Source: Glycomyces sp. NRRL B-16210 (GTDB taxonomy: Bacteria > Actinomycetota > Actinomycetes > Mycobacteriales > Micromonosporaceae). Taken from it: a DNA stretch of 64,000 nt. A program made the position numbers and the translations under genes. The stretch is from assembly GCF_000719515.1 (NCBI RefSeq), contig NZ_JOGR01000006.1, forward strand, positions 248,001 to 312,000. The letters run 5' to 3'. Every line of letters starts with the position of its first letter. The first letter of the stretch is position 1. Positions 44,201-54,805 of this stretch are shown here, piece after piece. Below the pieces are notes generated by a model. That model saw only the letters and a list, made by a program, of their open reading frames with translations, was not told the DNA's origin and searched no databases.

Positions 44201-46201
44201 TTGAGCGACACCACCGGCACGACGTCGGACCGGATGAGCGATGCGGCGCCTGCTTCGGGTGAACTCCCCGAGGCCAAGAAGCGCCGCCGGGCAGGAACCG
44301 GTCTGGCCTCCATGCTGATGCCCGAGCTCCAGCAGATGGCCCAATCGCTCGGCATCACCGGCGTTGGCCGGATGCGCAAGAGCGAGCTGATCGCCGCCAT
44401 CCAGGAACGGCAGGATGCGGGCTCGCAGCCCGGCGGTGCCAGCGCAGAACGGGAGGCCCCGCCAGTGCCTGACTCTGAACACACACCGATCGTCGAAGCG
44501 CCGATCGCCGAGGTCCAGTCGACCACAGTCGACTCGGGCCAGGGCGACAACGGCGACGGCGGCGGCTCCGAGAGCGCCGAAGCCAAGGGCGGCAGCGCCG
44601 CCCGCCGGGCCACCCGCCCGGCCGGCCCGCCGCAGCCGCGTCGTCGCCAGGACCAGTTCTCGTCCCGCGAGGGCTCCGAGAACGAGCGCCGCTCCGAATC
44701 CGCCGAGTCCGAGGGGCAGGGCTCCGCCCACGCCGTCGAGTCCGATGAGGACCGTCCGCAGCGCCGTCGCCGCAACCGCGGCGAGAACGGCCGTGACGGC
44801 AACGGCCGCGACAACCGCGACGGCAACGGCCGCGGCGACAACCGCGGCGAGCGCTCGGAGCAGTCCGAGTCCCGCGGCGACAACCGCGCCGAACGCCAGA
44901 GCGACGACGGCTACGACGACCGCGGCCAGCAGGGCGACGGCGACGGACGCCGCCGCAAGCGCCGCGACCGCTCCGACCGACGCCGCAGCGGCGGCGGACG
45001 CGAGGAGACCGAGCGCGGCGGCGGGGGCGGCAACGCCCAGAACGACGAGCAGCTCGTGCCCGTCGCGGGGATCCTCGACATCCTCGACAACTACGCGTTC
45101 ATCCGCACCACCGGCTACCTCGCCGGCCCCGACGACGTCTACGTCTCGATGTCGCAGGTCCGCAAGTACCGGCTGCGCCGCGGCGACGCCATCACCGGCG
45201 CCGTCAAGCCCACGCGCACCGAGGAGCCCGGCGGCCAGAACAACGGCAAGCAGCGCCGCGAGAAGTACAACCCGCTCGTGCGCCTCGACACCGTCAACGG
45301 GATGAACCCCGAGGACGCCAAGAAGCGCGACGAGTTCTACCGGCTCACGCCGCTGTACCCGCAGGAGCGCCTGCGGCTGGAGACCGAGCCGAACGCGCTG
45401 ACCACGCGGGTGATAGACCTCGTGGCCCCGATCGGCAAGGGCCAGCGGGCCCTCATCGTCTCCCCGCCCAAGGCGGGCAAGACGATGGTGCTCCAGGCGG
45501 TCGCCAACGCGATCACCACGAACAACCCCGAGTGCCACCTCATGGTGGTCCTCGCGGACGAGCGGCCCGAAGAGGTCACCGACATGCAGCGCTCGGTCAA
45601 GGGCGAGGTCATCGCCTCGACCTTCGACCGCCCGCCGTCGGACCACACCACCGTCGCCGAACTCGCGATCGAGCGCGCCAAGCGCCTGGTCGAACTCGGC
45701 CACGACGTGGTCGTGCTGCTCGACTCGATCACCCGCCTGGGCCGCGCGTATAACAACTCGTCGCCCGCCTCCGGTCGCATCCTGTCCGGCGGCATCGACT
45801 CGACCGCGCTCTACCCGCCCAAGCGGTTCCTGGGCGCGGCGCGCAACATCGAGCACGGCGGCTCGCTGACCATCATCGCCACCGCGCTGGTCGAGACCGG
45901 CTCGATGGGCGACACGGTGATCTTCGAGGAGTTCAAGGGCACCGGCAACGCCGAGCTCAAGCTCGACCGCAAGATCGCCGAGAAGCGCACCTACCCGGCG
46001 ATCGACGTGCACCAGTCGAGCACCCGCAAGGACGAGCTCATGATGAGCACCGAGGAGCAGGCGGTCATGCTCAAGCTCCGCCGGGTCCTGTCCTCGCTGG
46101 AGCCGCAGCAGGCCATCGATCTGTTGATCGACCGGCTCAAGAAGACGCAGACGAACGCCGAGTTCCTCATGTCGATCGTCAAGAGCACTCCTGGCGAGTA
46201 G
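44201..46201 (+). CDS. rho: Transcription termination factor Rho
   Basis: Hexameric RNA helicase that ends transcription. In the 666-residue protein an N-terminal Rho_N-like segment (MLMPELQQMAQSLGITGVGRMRKSELIAAIQ, about 37-68) is followed by a long insertion (about 75-285) rich in Arg, Asp, Asn and Gly with (N)GRDGNGRD repeats. Next come the RNA-binding cold-shock-like domain (about 286-350), and the ATPase with Walker A SPPKAGKTMVL, Q-loop VKGEVIASTFDRPP and R-loop ARNIEHGGSLTI. The insertion is typical of actinobacterial Rho and adds RNA binding. TTG 44201 follows GGGAAGGA. Confidence 0.96.
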   Translation: MSDTTGTTSDRMSDAAPASGELPEAKKRRRAGTGLASMLMPELQQMAQSLGITGVGRMRKSELIAAIQERQDAGSQPGGASAEREAPPVPDSEHTPIVEAPIAEVQSTTVDSGQGDNGDGGGSESAEAKGGSAARRATRPAGPPQPRRRQDQFSSREGSENERRSESAESEGQGSAHAVESDEDRPQRRRRNRGENGRDGNGRDNRDGNGRGDNRGERSEQSESRGDNRAERQSDDGYDDRGQQGDGDGRRRKRRDRSDRRRSGGGREETERGGGGGNAQNDEQLVPVAGILDILDNYAFIRTTGYLAGPDDVYVSMSQVRKYRLRRGDAITGAVKPTRTEEPGGQNNGKQRREKYNPLVRLDTVNGMNPEDAKKRDEFYRLTPLYPQERLRLETEPNALTTRVIDLVAPIGKGQRALIVSPPKAGKTMVLQAVANAITTNNPECHLMVVLADERPEEVTDMQRSVKGEVIASTFDRPPSDHTTVAELAIERAKRLVELGHDVVVLLDSITRLGRAYNNSSPASGRILSGGIDSTALYPPKRFLGAARNIEHGGSLTIIATALVETGSMGDTVIFEEFKGTGNAELKLDRKIAEKRTYPAIDVHQSSTRKDELMMSTEEQAVMLKLRRVLSSLEPQQAIDLLIDRLKKTQTNAEFLMSIVKSTPGE

Positions 46202-46212
46202 CCGCCGAGCGC

Positions 46213-46239
46213 GAGGCCGCTCTGTCTGAGAGCGGCCTC
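46213..46239 (+). terminator. rho terminator
   Basis: Perfect 11-bp stem GAGGCCGCTCT/AGAGCGGCCTC with loop GTCTG, 11 nt after the rho stop. Confidence 0.8.
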
Positions 46240-46245
46240 ACGCCT

Positions 46246-46251
46246 TAATAT
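46246..46251 (+). promoter_or_regulatory. Probable -10 box of rpmE
   Basis: TAATAT in a short AT-rich island directly after the rho terminator. It predicts a start near 46258 and a leader of about 100 nt before rpmE. Confidence 0.45.
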
Positions 46252-46359
46252 TGATGCCGGTGCGCAGGTCGCGCACCCACCATGTGCCCAGACGGGCCCG
46301 ATGCGGTTCCGGTTCACGGCTACGCGTAGCCGACCCGGCGACCCGGAGAAAGGGAAGTC

Positions 46360-46590
46360 ATGAAAGACGGGATCCACCCTGAGTACGTCGTCACCGAGGT
46401 GACCTGTTCCTGCGGGAACGCCTTCACCACCCGTTCGACGGTGACCAGTGGCAAGATCCAGGCTGCGACCTGCAACAAGTGCCACCCGTTCTACACCGGC
46501 AAGCAGCGCATCCTCGACACCGGCGGTCGCGTGGCCAAGTTCAAGGCCCGCTACGCCAAGACCCAGGAGAAGGCTCAGGCCGGCAAGTAG
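46360..46590 (+). CDS. rpmE: 50S ribosomal protein L31, zinc-binding form
   Basis: A 76-residue ribosomal protein. It keeps the cysteines of the zinc-containing form (CSCGN at 16-20 and CNKCHPFYTGKQ at about 38-49), unlike the zinc-free paralog made under zinc starvation. The ATG follows AAAGGGAAG. A true intrinsic terminator with a T run follows. Confidence 0.96.
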   Translation: MKDGIHPEYVVTEVTCSCGNAFTTRSTVTSGKIQAATCNKCHPFYTGKQRILDTGGRVAKFKARYAKTQEKAQAGK

Positions 46591-46599
46591 TATTTTTCC

Positions 46600-46637
46600 G
46601 CAGCGCTCGTGTCACCGACACGGGCGCTGCGTTTTTT
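46600..46637 (+). terminator. Intrinsic terminator of rpmE with T tract
   Basis: A 14-nt arm (46600-46613) pairs with 46617-46630 with one mismatch around a 3-nt loop, followed by GTTTTTT (46631-46637). It is the most classical terminator in the window. Confidence 0.88.
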
Positions 46638-46677
46638 CTTCCGCTCGTCCAGGCAGTGCTCTCCTTAAGGAACCGAC

Positions 46678-47763
46678 ATGACGACCGCCGCCGACAACCG
46701 CCTCGCCTCCCTGATCGCCGAGTACCGGGACCTCGAGGTCCAGATGGGCGACCCGGCGCTCCACGCCGACCAGGCCCAGGCCCGGCGGGTCGGCCGCCGC
46801 TACGCCGAACTCTCCCCGATCGCGAAGACCGCCGCCGACATCGACTCGGCCAAGGACGACCTGGAGACGGCCGAGGAGCTCGCCAAGGAGGACGCGGAGT
46901 TCGCCGAGGAGGCCGAGCGCCTCCGAAAGCGCATCCCCGAACTGGAGGAGAAGCTCGCCGAGCTGCTCGTCCCGCGCGACCCCGACGACGCCAAGGACGT
47001 GATCATCGAGATCAAGGCCGGCGCCGGCGGCGAGGAGTCCGGCCTGTTCGCCGGGGACCTCATGCGCATGTACCTGCGCTACTTCGAGCACCAGGGCTGG
47101 GCGGTCGAGACGCTCGAGATGGTGCCCACCGACCTCGGCGGCATCAAGGACTCCTCGATCGCGGTGCGCACCAAGGGCGCTCCCGAGGGCGGCAACGGCG
47201 TGTGGTCGCGCATGAAGTTCGAGGGCGGGGTCCACCGCGTGCAGCGGGTGCCCGTGACCGAGTCCCAAGGGCGCGTGCACACCTCCGCGGCCGCCGTCGT
47301 CGTCATGCCCGAGGCCGAAGAGGTCGACTTCGAGCTGAACATGAACGACGTCCGCGTCGACGTGTACCGCTCCTCGGGCCCCGGCGGCCAGTCGGTCAAC
47401 ACCACCGACTCGGCCGTGCGCCTCACCCACGTGCCCACCGGCGTGGTCGTCACCAGCCAGAACGAGAAGAGCCAGCTCCAGAACAAGGAGGCGGCCATCC
47501 GCGTCCTGCGCGCCCGCCTGCTCGCCAAGCAGCAGGAGGAGGCCGCGGCCGCCGCCGGGGCCGCCCGCCTGCTCCAGGTGCGCACCGCCGACCGCTCCGA
47601 GCGCATCCGCACCTACAACTTCCCGCAGAACCGCCTCACCGACCACCGCGTGGGCTTCACCGCCTACAACCTCGACCAGGTCATGGACGGCGCGCTCGAC
47701 GAGGTCCTCGACGCCCTCGCCGCGGCCGACCGCGCCGAGCGCATGGCCCGCGGCTCCGAATGA
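46678..47763 (+). CDS. prfA: Peptide chain release factor 1
   Basis: Recognises UAA/UAG and releases the peptide. The 361-residue protein has a coiled-coil N-terminal domain, the stop-codon region around GGVHRVQRVPVTESQGRVHTS, the catalytic GGQ in RSSGPGGQSVNTTDSAVRLTH, and the C-terminal RIRTYNFPQNRLTDHRVGF. Taa-GGAA precedes the ATG. The stop overlaps prmC (ATGA), whose product methylates the GGQ glutamine. Confidence 0.97.
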   Translation: MTTAADNRLASLIAEYRDLEVQMGDPALHADQAQARRVGRRYAELSPIAKTAADIDSAKDDLETAEELAKEDAEFAEEAERLRKRIPELEEKLAELLVPRDPDDAKDVIIEIKAGAGGEESGLFAGDLMRMYLRYFEHQGWAVETLEMVPTDLGGIKDSSIAVRTKGAPEGGNGVWSRMKFEGGVHRVQRVPVTESQGRVHTSAAAVVVMPEAEEVDFELNMNDVRVDVYRSSGPGGQSVNTTDSAVRLTHVPTGVVVTSQNEKSQLQNKEAAIRVLRARLLAKQQEEAAAAAGAARLLQVRTADRSERIRTYNFPQNRLTDHRVGFTAYNLDQVMDGALDEVLDALAAADRAERMARGSE

Positions 47764-48590
47764 CCGACGACTGGCGGTTCCTGATCGAGTCCGCGACGAA
47801 GCTCCTGGGGCAGCGCGGCATCGACTCCCCGCGCGTCGACGCCGAACTCCTGGCCGCCCACGTGGCCGGCATCCCGCGGACCCGGCTCCTCATCGCCGAC
47901 GACCCGACCTCCGAACAGGGCACCGAGTACATGCGCCTGGTCGCCGAGCGCTCGTGGCGCAAACCGCTCCAGCACCTGACCGGGGCGGCCCCGTTCCGCT
48001 ACGGCGAACTCGAGGTCGGGCCCGGCGTCTTCGTGCCCCGGCCCGAGACCGAGCTCCTCGTCGACTGGGCCCTGGAACACCTGCCGCGCGGCGGGCTCGT
48101 CGTCGACGCCTGCTCGGGCTCGGGGGCCATCGCCCACGCGATCGCGACCGAGCGCCCCGACAGCCGGGTGTGGGCGGTCGAGTCCGACCCTGACGCCTTC
48201 GAGTGGACCCGCAGGAACCTCCACGGCACCGGCGCCATCGCCGTCCTCGCCGACGCCACCGCGGCCTCGACGCTCAACGAGTTCGACGGGACCGTCGACC
48301 TCGTCGTCGCGAACCCGCCGTACGTGCCCTTCGACATGGAGGTCGCCCCCGAGGTCAGCTTCGACCCCTCCGGGGCCGTCTACGCCGCCGAAGCCGGGCT
48401 CGCGGTCATCCAGCCGCTCGCCGTCCGCGCCGCCCGCTGGCTCAGGCCCGGCGGCTGGTTCGGCTTCGAGCACGACGACACCCACCGCAAGGCCGCCCCC
48501 GAGATCCTGCGCGTCAGCGGGTTCACCGAGGCGGCGGACCACGACGACCTGGCGGGCCGCCCGAGGTTCGCCACAGGAAGGCTAGGCTAG
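47760..48590 (+). CDS. prmC: Release factor glutamine methyltransferase
   Basis: Methylates the Gln of the GGQ motif in RF1/RF2. The 276-residue protein has a helical N-terminal domain (about 1-85) with RKPLQHLTGAAPFRYGELEVGPGVFVPRPETELLVDW, the SAM loop VVDACSGSGAIAHAIA, and the catalytic NPPY in VDLVVANPPYVPFD. The ATG overlaps the prfA stop. Confidence 0.95.
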   Translation: MTDDWRFLIESATKLLGQRGIDSPRVDAELLAAHVAGIPRTRLLIADDPTSEQGTEYMRLVAERSWRKPLQHLTGAAPFRYGELEVGPGVFVPRPETELLVDWALEHLPRGGLVVDACSGSGAIAHAIATERPDSRVWAVESDPDAFEWTRRNLHGTGAIAVLADATAASTLNEFDGTVDLVVANPPYVPFDMEVAPEVSFDPSGAVYAAEAGLAVIQPLAVRAARWLRPGGWFGFEHDDTHRKAAPEILRVSGFTEAADHDDLAGRPRFATGRLG

Positions 48591-48595
48591 GCGCC

Positions 48596-49330
48596 GTGAG
48601 GCTGTTCAATTGCAGGAAGATCAAGGACCGCGCCACCGGGCTGAAGTCCGCCGCCCGGGCCGTGTCCGGAGGCCGGCTCGTCGTGCTGCCGACCGACACC
48701 GTCTACGGGCTCGGGTGCGACGCGTTCAACCACGCCGCCGTCAAGGCGCTCCTGGCCGCCAAGGGCCGCGGGCGCGACATGGCCCCGCCGGTGCTCATCG
48801 GCTCCAAACGGGCCCTCGACGGCATCGCCTCGGACATCCCCGACTCCGCCAAGGAGCTCACCGAGGCCTTCTGGCCCGGACCGCTCACCGTCGTCGTGCC
48901 CTTCACGCCGTCGCTGACCTGGGACCTGGGCGACACCGACGGCACGGTCGCGGTGCGGATGCCGCTGCACCCGCTCGCGCTCGAACTGCTCAAGGAGACC
49001 GGCCCGATGGCCGTCTCCTCGGCCAACAAGCACGGCCTGCCGCCGGCGGAGACCGCCGCCGCGGCCAAGGAGCAGCTGGGCACCGACGTCTCGGTCTACC
49101 TCGAAGCCGGGCCCTCCGAGGACAACCTGCCCTCGACCATCGTCGACTGCGTCGCGCACCCGCCGCAGGTCCTGCGCGAGGGCGCCCTGAGCCTGGAGCA
49201 GATCCGCAAGATCGTGCCCGACACCCTCGACCGCGACGGCTACGGCCCCGGCGAGCGCCCCGAAGAGCAAGAACCCGAAGCCGGCGAACCCGAAGCGGAC
49301 CCCGAGGCCTCCGAGGAGACCCCGGCTTGA
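48596..49330 (+). CDS. tsaC: L-threonylcarbamoyladenylate synthase (Sua5/YwlC/TsaC)
   Basis: Makes threonylcarbamoyl-AMP for the t6A37 modification of tRNA. The 244-residue protein has a YrdC core with LVVLPTDTVYGLGCDAFN, KGRGRDMAPPVLIGS, FWPGPLTVVVPF, TVAVRMPLHPLA and MAVSSANKHGLPP. The C-terminal 30 residues are an acidic Glu/Pro tail instead of a full Sua5 domain. GTG 48596 is chosen because TAGGCT (48583-48588) lies 7 nt upstream and AGGAAGG is also nearby. The stop overlaps the next TTG start. Confidence 0.94.
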   Translation: MRLFNCRKIKDRATGLKSAARAVSGGRLVVLPTDTVYGLGCDAFNHAAVKALLAAKGRGRDMAPPVLIGSKRALDGIASDIPDSAKELTEAFWPGPLTVVVPFTPSLTWDLGDTDGTVAVRMPLHPLALELLKETGPMAVSSANKHGLPPAETAAAAKEQLGTDVSVYLEAGPSEDNLPSTIVDCVAHPPQVLREGALSLEQIRKIVPDTLDRDGYGPGERPEEQEPEAGEPEADPEASEETPA

Positions 49331-49878
49331 GCGCGCCGTTCTCGGTCCTGCACGTGTGCACCGGCAACATCTGCCGCTCGCCCATGTCCGAACGCATCCT
49401 CGACGGGCTCACCGGCGAGGACGTGTACAACCACGGCGCGGGCATCTCGGCCTTCCACGAGGGCGAGAACATGCAGCCGAACTCGATGGACGAACTCGAG
49501 TCGCGCGGCTACGAGTTCCAGGGCCACCGGGCCCGCCGGCTCGTGCGCGCCCACGTCGAGTCCAGCGACCTCGTCCTCGTCGCGACCACCGGGCACCTCG
49601 AATACATCGCCGAGCGCTTCCCCGAGGCGGTCGGCAGGACCTTCCTGGTGCGCAGTCTCGGCCGCGCCGCCGCCGACCTCCTCGCCGACCTCCCCCCGGG
49701 CGACACCGCCACGCGCGGCAAGGCCCTCGTGGCCGCGGCCGACGAGCGCCGCGGCGACTACGACGCGATCAACCTCTCCGACCCCTGGGGGATGAGCCGC
49801 GCGGTCTACGGCAGCATCGCCGACCAGCTCGAAGACGCCCTCAAACCCGTCGCCGCCGTGCTGGAGGCCGAGCTGTGA
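49327..49878 (+). CDS. Low-molecular-weight protein tyrosine phosphatase
   Basis: A 183-residue phosphatase. The phosphate loop VCTGNICRSPMSERIL (CX5R, Cys at about 11) is at the start and the acid loop NLSDPWGMS is near the end. TTG 49327 must be used because later Met codons fall after the catalytic loop, and it overlaps the tsaC stop (TTGA). The residue following the catalytic DP is Trp. Whether it acts on phosphotyrosine or phosphoarginine is unknown. Transcribed with tsaC and the AtpI-like gene. Confidence 0.92.
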   Translation: MSAPFSVLHVCTGNICRSPMSERILDGLTGEDVYNHGAGISAFHEGENMQPNSMDELESRGYEFQGHRARRLVRAHVESSDLVLVATTGHLEYIAERFPEAVGRTFLVRSLGRAAADLLADLPPGDTATRGKALVAAADERRGDYDAINLSDPWGMSRAVYGSIADQLEDALKPVAAVLEAEL

Positions 49879-50276
49879 GCCGCTCGAAGGGCTTCCTGAA
49901 GCCGTGCTTCGCCGTCGCCGGGATCGCGGCGGCGCTGGCCGCCGTCCTCGGCGGGATCTTCGCGGGGGGGACCGGCGCATGGGCCGCTCCGACAGGAGTA
50001 GCGTTGGTCGCCTTGGGCTTCGCGGGATCGGTCTGGGCGGTCGCGGCTGCCGAGAAAATTGACCTGCGTCTCACTCTCGTTATGGCATTGGTCACGTACG
50101 CCGTTAAATTGATGATCGTCTTCGCGGCCCTCGCCGCGGTCAAGTCGCATGCGCCCGAAGCATTGACGCCCTTCGCCTACGGCATCATCGGCGGCGCCCT
50201 CGCCTGGCTCGGCACCCAGGCAGTCTGGGCCTACAAGGCGAAGATCCCGTACATCGAATTGAGCGACCGCGCCTGA
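49875..50276 (+). CDS. Small four-segment membrane protein, ATP synthase protein I-like
   Basis: A 133-residue protein with four probable membrane segments (about 10-32, 37-55, 66-88, 98-117). Its position just before the ATP synthase genes and its pattern of hydrophobic helices fit the ATP synthase I family, which helps assemble the c-ring and supply Mg2+ in other bacteria. GTG 49875 overlaps the phosphatase stop (GTGA). Confidence 0.75.
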   Translation: MSRSKGFLKPCFAVAGIAAALAAVLGGIFAGGTGAWAAPTGVALVALGFAGSVWAVAAAEKIDLRLTLVMALVTYAVKLMIVFAALAAVKSHAPEALTPFAYGIIGGALAWLGTQAVWAYKAKIPYIELSDRA

Positions 50277-50397
50277 ACGCGATGCGCCGCATGACACACC
50301 GTCCGCCATTGCGGTTGACAAAGGCGCGTGGACGACGCTCACCTCTGCGAACCCACCGGGCAGTTCCTGTGTAGTAGCTGTTAGAGTTCAGCTCGAC

Positions 50398-50616
50398 ATG
50401 GCCGACAATCACCCCCCTGATGGCAAGCCCCAGCCGGACGGCTCGGAAACGGGCTGGCGTGCGCTGGGGTATCTCATGTCCGGGATCATCGTCTGGGGCG
50501 GTCTCGGATATCTCGTCGACCTGTGGCTCGGACTGCCCAAAGTCGGGCTCCTGGTAGGGATGCTTGTCGGTGCTGCAGCAGGAATGTACCTGCTGATCAA
50601 GCAGATGTCGCCGTAA
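50398..50616 (+). CDS. AtpZ/AtpI family small membrane protein
   Basis: A 72-residue protein with a hydrophilic Pro/Asp-rich start and two membrane segments (about 24-44 and 49-67) with GYLVDLWLGLPKVGLLVGMLVGAAAGMYLL, the glycine-zipper/Asp pattern of AtpZ. TAGAGT (50382-50387) lies 10 nt before the ATG, so this is probably the first gene of the main atp transcript. atpB follows after 34 bp. Confidence 0.85.
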   Translation: MADNHPPDGKPQPDGSETGWRALGYLMSGIIVWGGLGYLVDLWLGLPKVGLLVGMLVGAAAGMYLLIKQMSP

Positions 50617-50650
50617 ATTTGACCGACACTGACTGAGAGGCGTGGCTCGC

Positions 50651-51463
50651 GTGACCGACTCAGCCATGGTGCTGGCCGAAGGGGACCTCCACTTCCCGCC
50701 CGGCATTGAGAGCTTCAATTTCCGGGACTGGTTCACGGGCCTGAGCGAGACCGGTCTCGCCAACGTCTTCACGACCCTCACCTTCGCGGTGTGGCTCTCC
50801 GTGGCCGTCATCATCGTCTTCTTCCTGTGGGCCTACCGCAAGCCGCAGATCGTCCCCACCAAGCGGCAGTGGCTCGCCGAGTCCGCCTACGGATTCATCC
50901 GCAACTCGGTCTCCGTCGACCTGCTCGGCAAGAAGGCCGGCGTGCGCTTCGCCCCGTACTTCGCGACGCTGTTCCTGTTCATCCTGGTCACGAACATGTG
51001 GGCGATCGTCCCGGGCATCCAGATCTCCCCGAACTCCCACATCGGCTTCCCGCTGGTGCTGGGCCTGATGTCGTGGGTCATCTACGTGTACGTCGGCGTC
51101 AAGAAGCACGGCTTCCTCGGCTACCTGCGAGCGACGTGCATCCCGGCGGGCACCCCGGTGTTCATCTACCCGGTCGTGATCCCCATCGAGTTCCTTCAGA
51201 ACCTGATCCTGCGCCCCGTGACGCTGGCGCTGCGGCTGTTCGCGAACATGTTCGCCGGCCACCTCATCCTGCTGGTCTTCTTCCTCGGCGGCTTCCAGCT
51301 GCTCAACTCGGAGAACATCTTCATCCAGAGCATGTCGGTCTTCTCGTTCGCGATGGGCATCGCCATCACCGCGTTCGAGCTCATCGTCATCGTGCTCCAG
51401 GCGTACGTGTTCACCCTGCTGACGGCCATGTACGTCCAAAGCTCGCTCGCCGACGAACACTGA
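50651..51463 (+). CDS. atpB: ATP synthase subunit a
   Basis: Proton-channel subunit of Fo. The 270-residue protein has the essential Arg segment VTLALRLFANMFAGHLILL and the C-terminal FAMGIAITAFELIVIVLQAYVFTLLTAMYV. GTG 50651 is preferred because GAGAGG is 10 nt upstream; GTG 50642, three codons earlier, sits too close to it. Confidence 0.95.
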   Translation: MTDSAMVLAEGDLHFPPGIESFNFRDWFTGLSETGLANVFTTLTFAVWLSVAVIIVFFLWAYRKPQIVPTKRQWLAESAYGFIRNSVSVDLLGKKAGVRFAPYFATLFLFILVTNMWAIVPGIQISPNSHIGFPLVLGLMSWVIYVYVGVKKHGFLGYLRATCIPAGTPVFIYPVVIPIEFLQNLILRPVTLALRLFANMFAGHLILLVFFLGGFQLLNSENIFIQSMSVFSFAMGIAITAFELIVIVLQAYVFTLLTAMYVQSSLADEH

Positions 51464-51545
51464 TCGGACCACCCCCGCAGATTTCAAACTGAACACCAAC
51501 GTGGCGTGATGGACACGCCACGCTGACACCTAGGAGAAAAACGCC

Positions 51546-51752
51546 ATGGAAGGCTCTCTCAACGTCGTCGGTTACGGCATTGCTGCACTCGGCCCCGGTC
51601 TCGGTGTCGCCCTGATCTTCGCCGCGTGGATCACCTCCACCGCCCGGCAGCCTGAGTCCGCCGGCATCACCCGCCCGATGCTGTTCATGGGCTTCGCCCT
51701 GGTCGAGGTGCTGGCCCTGTTCGGCCTCGTCCTCGCCTTCGCCCTCTCTTAA
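51546..51752 (+). CDS. atpE: ATP synthase subunit c
   Basis: A 68-residue c-ring subunit with two helices and the polar loop ARQPESAG (about 33-40). The proton-binding carboxylate is Glu54 (GFALVEVLALFGLVLAF). The glycine motif in helix 1 is GYGIAALGPGLGVALIF. AGGAG precedes the ATG. Confidence 0.97.
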   Translation: MEGSLNVVGYGIAALGPGLGVALIFAAWITSTARQPESAGITRPMLFMGFALVEVLALFGLVLAFALS

Positions 51753-51770
51753 TCGACCTCTGGAGCGATC

Positions 51771-52313
51771 ATGATTCAAGCCGCCGAGGGGGGCACGGCG
51801 ATCCTCTTCCCGATCTGGCAAGAGATGGTCGTCGGTGCCGTCGCCTTCGGTCTGCTGCTCTTCGTGCTCATGAAGTTCGTCTTCCCCCGTATGGAGAAGA
51901 CCTTCGAAGCACGAGTGGACGCGATCGAAGGAGGCATCGAGCGCGCTGAACGGGCCCAGGAAGAGGCCAATCAGACGCTCGAGGAGTACCGCCGCAAGCT
52001 CGCCACCGCGCAGGAGGAGGCCGCCGCGATCCGCGACGAGGCCCGCGCCGACGCAGTGGCCGCCAAGGAGGAGATCCTCGTCTCCGCCCGTGAAGAGGCC
52101 AACCGCATCATCGCGGCCGGCCACTCGCAGATCGAGGCCTCCCGCCAGCAGCTCGTCCGCGAACTGCGCGGCGAGGTCGGCAACCTGGCAGTGGACCTGG
52201 CCGGCAAGATCATCGGCCAGCGCCTCGCCGGAGACGCCGACACGACCGCGACCGTGGACCAGTTCTTGGCCCAGATCGCGGACGAGACCGCAGAGACGAG
52301 CGGAGCGCGCTGA
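51771..52313 (+). CDS. atpF: ATP synthase subunit b
   Basis: Peripheral stalk subunit: a 180-residue protein with one N-terminal membrane helix (about 15-38) and a long charged coiled coil (about 45-160) of the pattern ERAERAQEEANQTLEEYRRKLATAQEEAAAIRDEARADA. The stop overlaps the atpH start (TGATG). Confidence 0.96.
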   Translation: MIQAAEGGTAILFPIWQEMVVGAVAFGLLLFVLMKFVFPRMEKTFEARVDAIEGGIERAERAQEEANQTLEEYRRKLATAQEEAAAIRDEARADAVAAKEEILVSAREEANRIIAAGHSQIEASRQQLVRELRGEVGNLAVDLAGKIIGQRLAGDADTTATVDQFLAQIADETAETSGAR

Positions 52314-53134
52314 TGTCGACGACCGGACGCGAAAGCATCGAGGCCGGCCGCGCCGTGCTGGAGGCCTCGGCCTCCGCGGGGTCGGCCGAGCAGCTCACCG
52401 AGTGCGGCGTCGAGCTGCTGGAAGTGACGCGGTTCCTCGTCGACCAGCCTCGGCTGCGTCGCGCCCTGTCCGACCCCGCCCGTGCGGCGGACGACCGGGA
52501 GGGGCTGGTCCGCCGGCTCATCGCAGGACAAGTCGGCGCGACCGCCGCCGATGTGGTGGCCGCGCTGGTGCGGGGCCGCTGGGGCAGCCCTTCCGAACTG
52601 GTCGGCGGCACCGAGCAGCTCGCCGTCAAGGCGCTGCTGCTCGCCGTCGCGAAGGACGGCACCCTGGCGAACGTCGAGGACCAGTTGTTCCGCTTCGGTC
52701 GACTGGTCGACGGCGACCCCGAGCTGGCCTCGGCCCTCGGCGCCTCGGGCACCGACCCGAACGCCAGGGCCGCGCTGGTCGAGCGACTGCTCGACGGCAA
52801 GGCCGAGCCGGCGACGGTGACGCTCGCGGCCGCCGCGTGCTTCGGCATCGGCGGGCGCAGCTTCCACGCCTCCCTGTCCCACCTGGTCGAGGCCGCCGCC
52901 GCGGCCCGCGACGAGGCCGTGGCCTACGTGACCGTGGCGAGCCCGCTCGACGAGTCCGGCGAGCGCCAGCTCGCCGCCAAGCTGTCGCTCGTCTACGGCC
53001 GCCCGGTGACGCTCAAGGTCACCGTCGACCCCGCGATCGTCGGGGGCATCCGGGTGCAAGTCGACTCGGACCTGTGGGACGGCACCGTCTCGCGCCGCCT
53101 CGACGAAGCCCGCCAAGCCTTGGCCGGACGTTGA
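52313..53134 (+). CDS. atpH: ATP synthase subunit delta
   Basis: Peripheral stalk cap, 273 residues, as in Streptomyces; it is not fused to a second b subunit as in mycobacteria. The conserved C-terminal segment is AVAYVTVASPLDESGERQLAAKLSLVYGRPVTLKVTVDPAIVGGIRVQV. The N-terminal helical domain (about 1-175) is longer than the 177-residue E. coli protein. Confidence 0.95.
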   Translation: MSTTGRESIEAGRAVLEASASAGSAEQLTECGVELLEVTRFLVDQPRLRRALSDPARAADDREGLVRRLIAGQVGATAADVVAALVRGRWGSPSELVGGTEQLAVKALLLAVAKDGTLANVEDQLFRFGRLVDGDPELASALGASGTDPNARAALVERLLDGKAEPATVTLAAAACFGIGGRSFHASLSHLVEAAAAARDEAVAYVTVASPLDESGERQLAAKLSLVYGRPVTLKVTVDPAIVGGIRVQVDSDLWDGTVSRRLDEARQALAGR

Positions 53135-53168
53135 TCCTGCCGGTAATTACAGAAAGGGAAACGCCCAG

Positions 53169-54803
<1,635 letters not shown>

Positions 54804-54805
54804 CC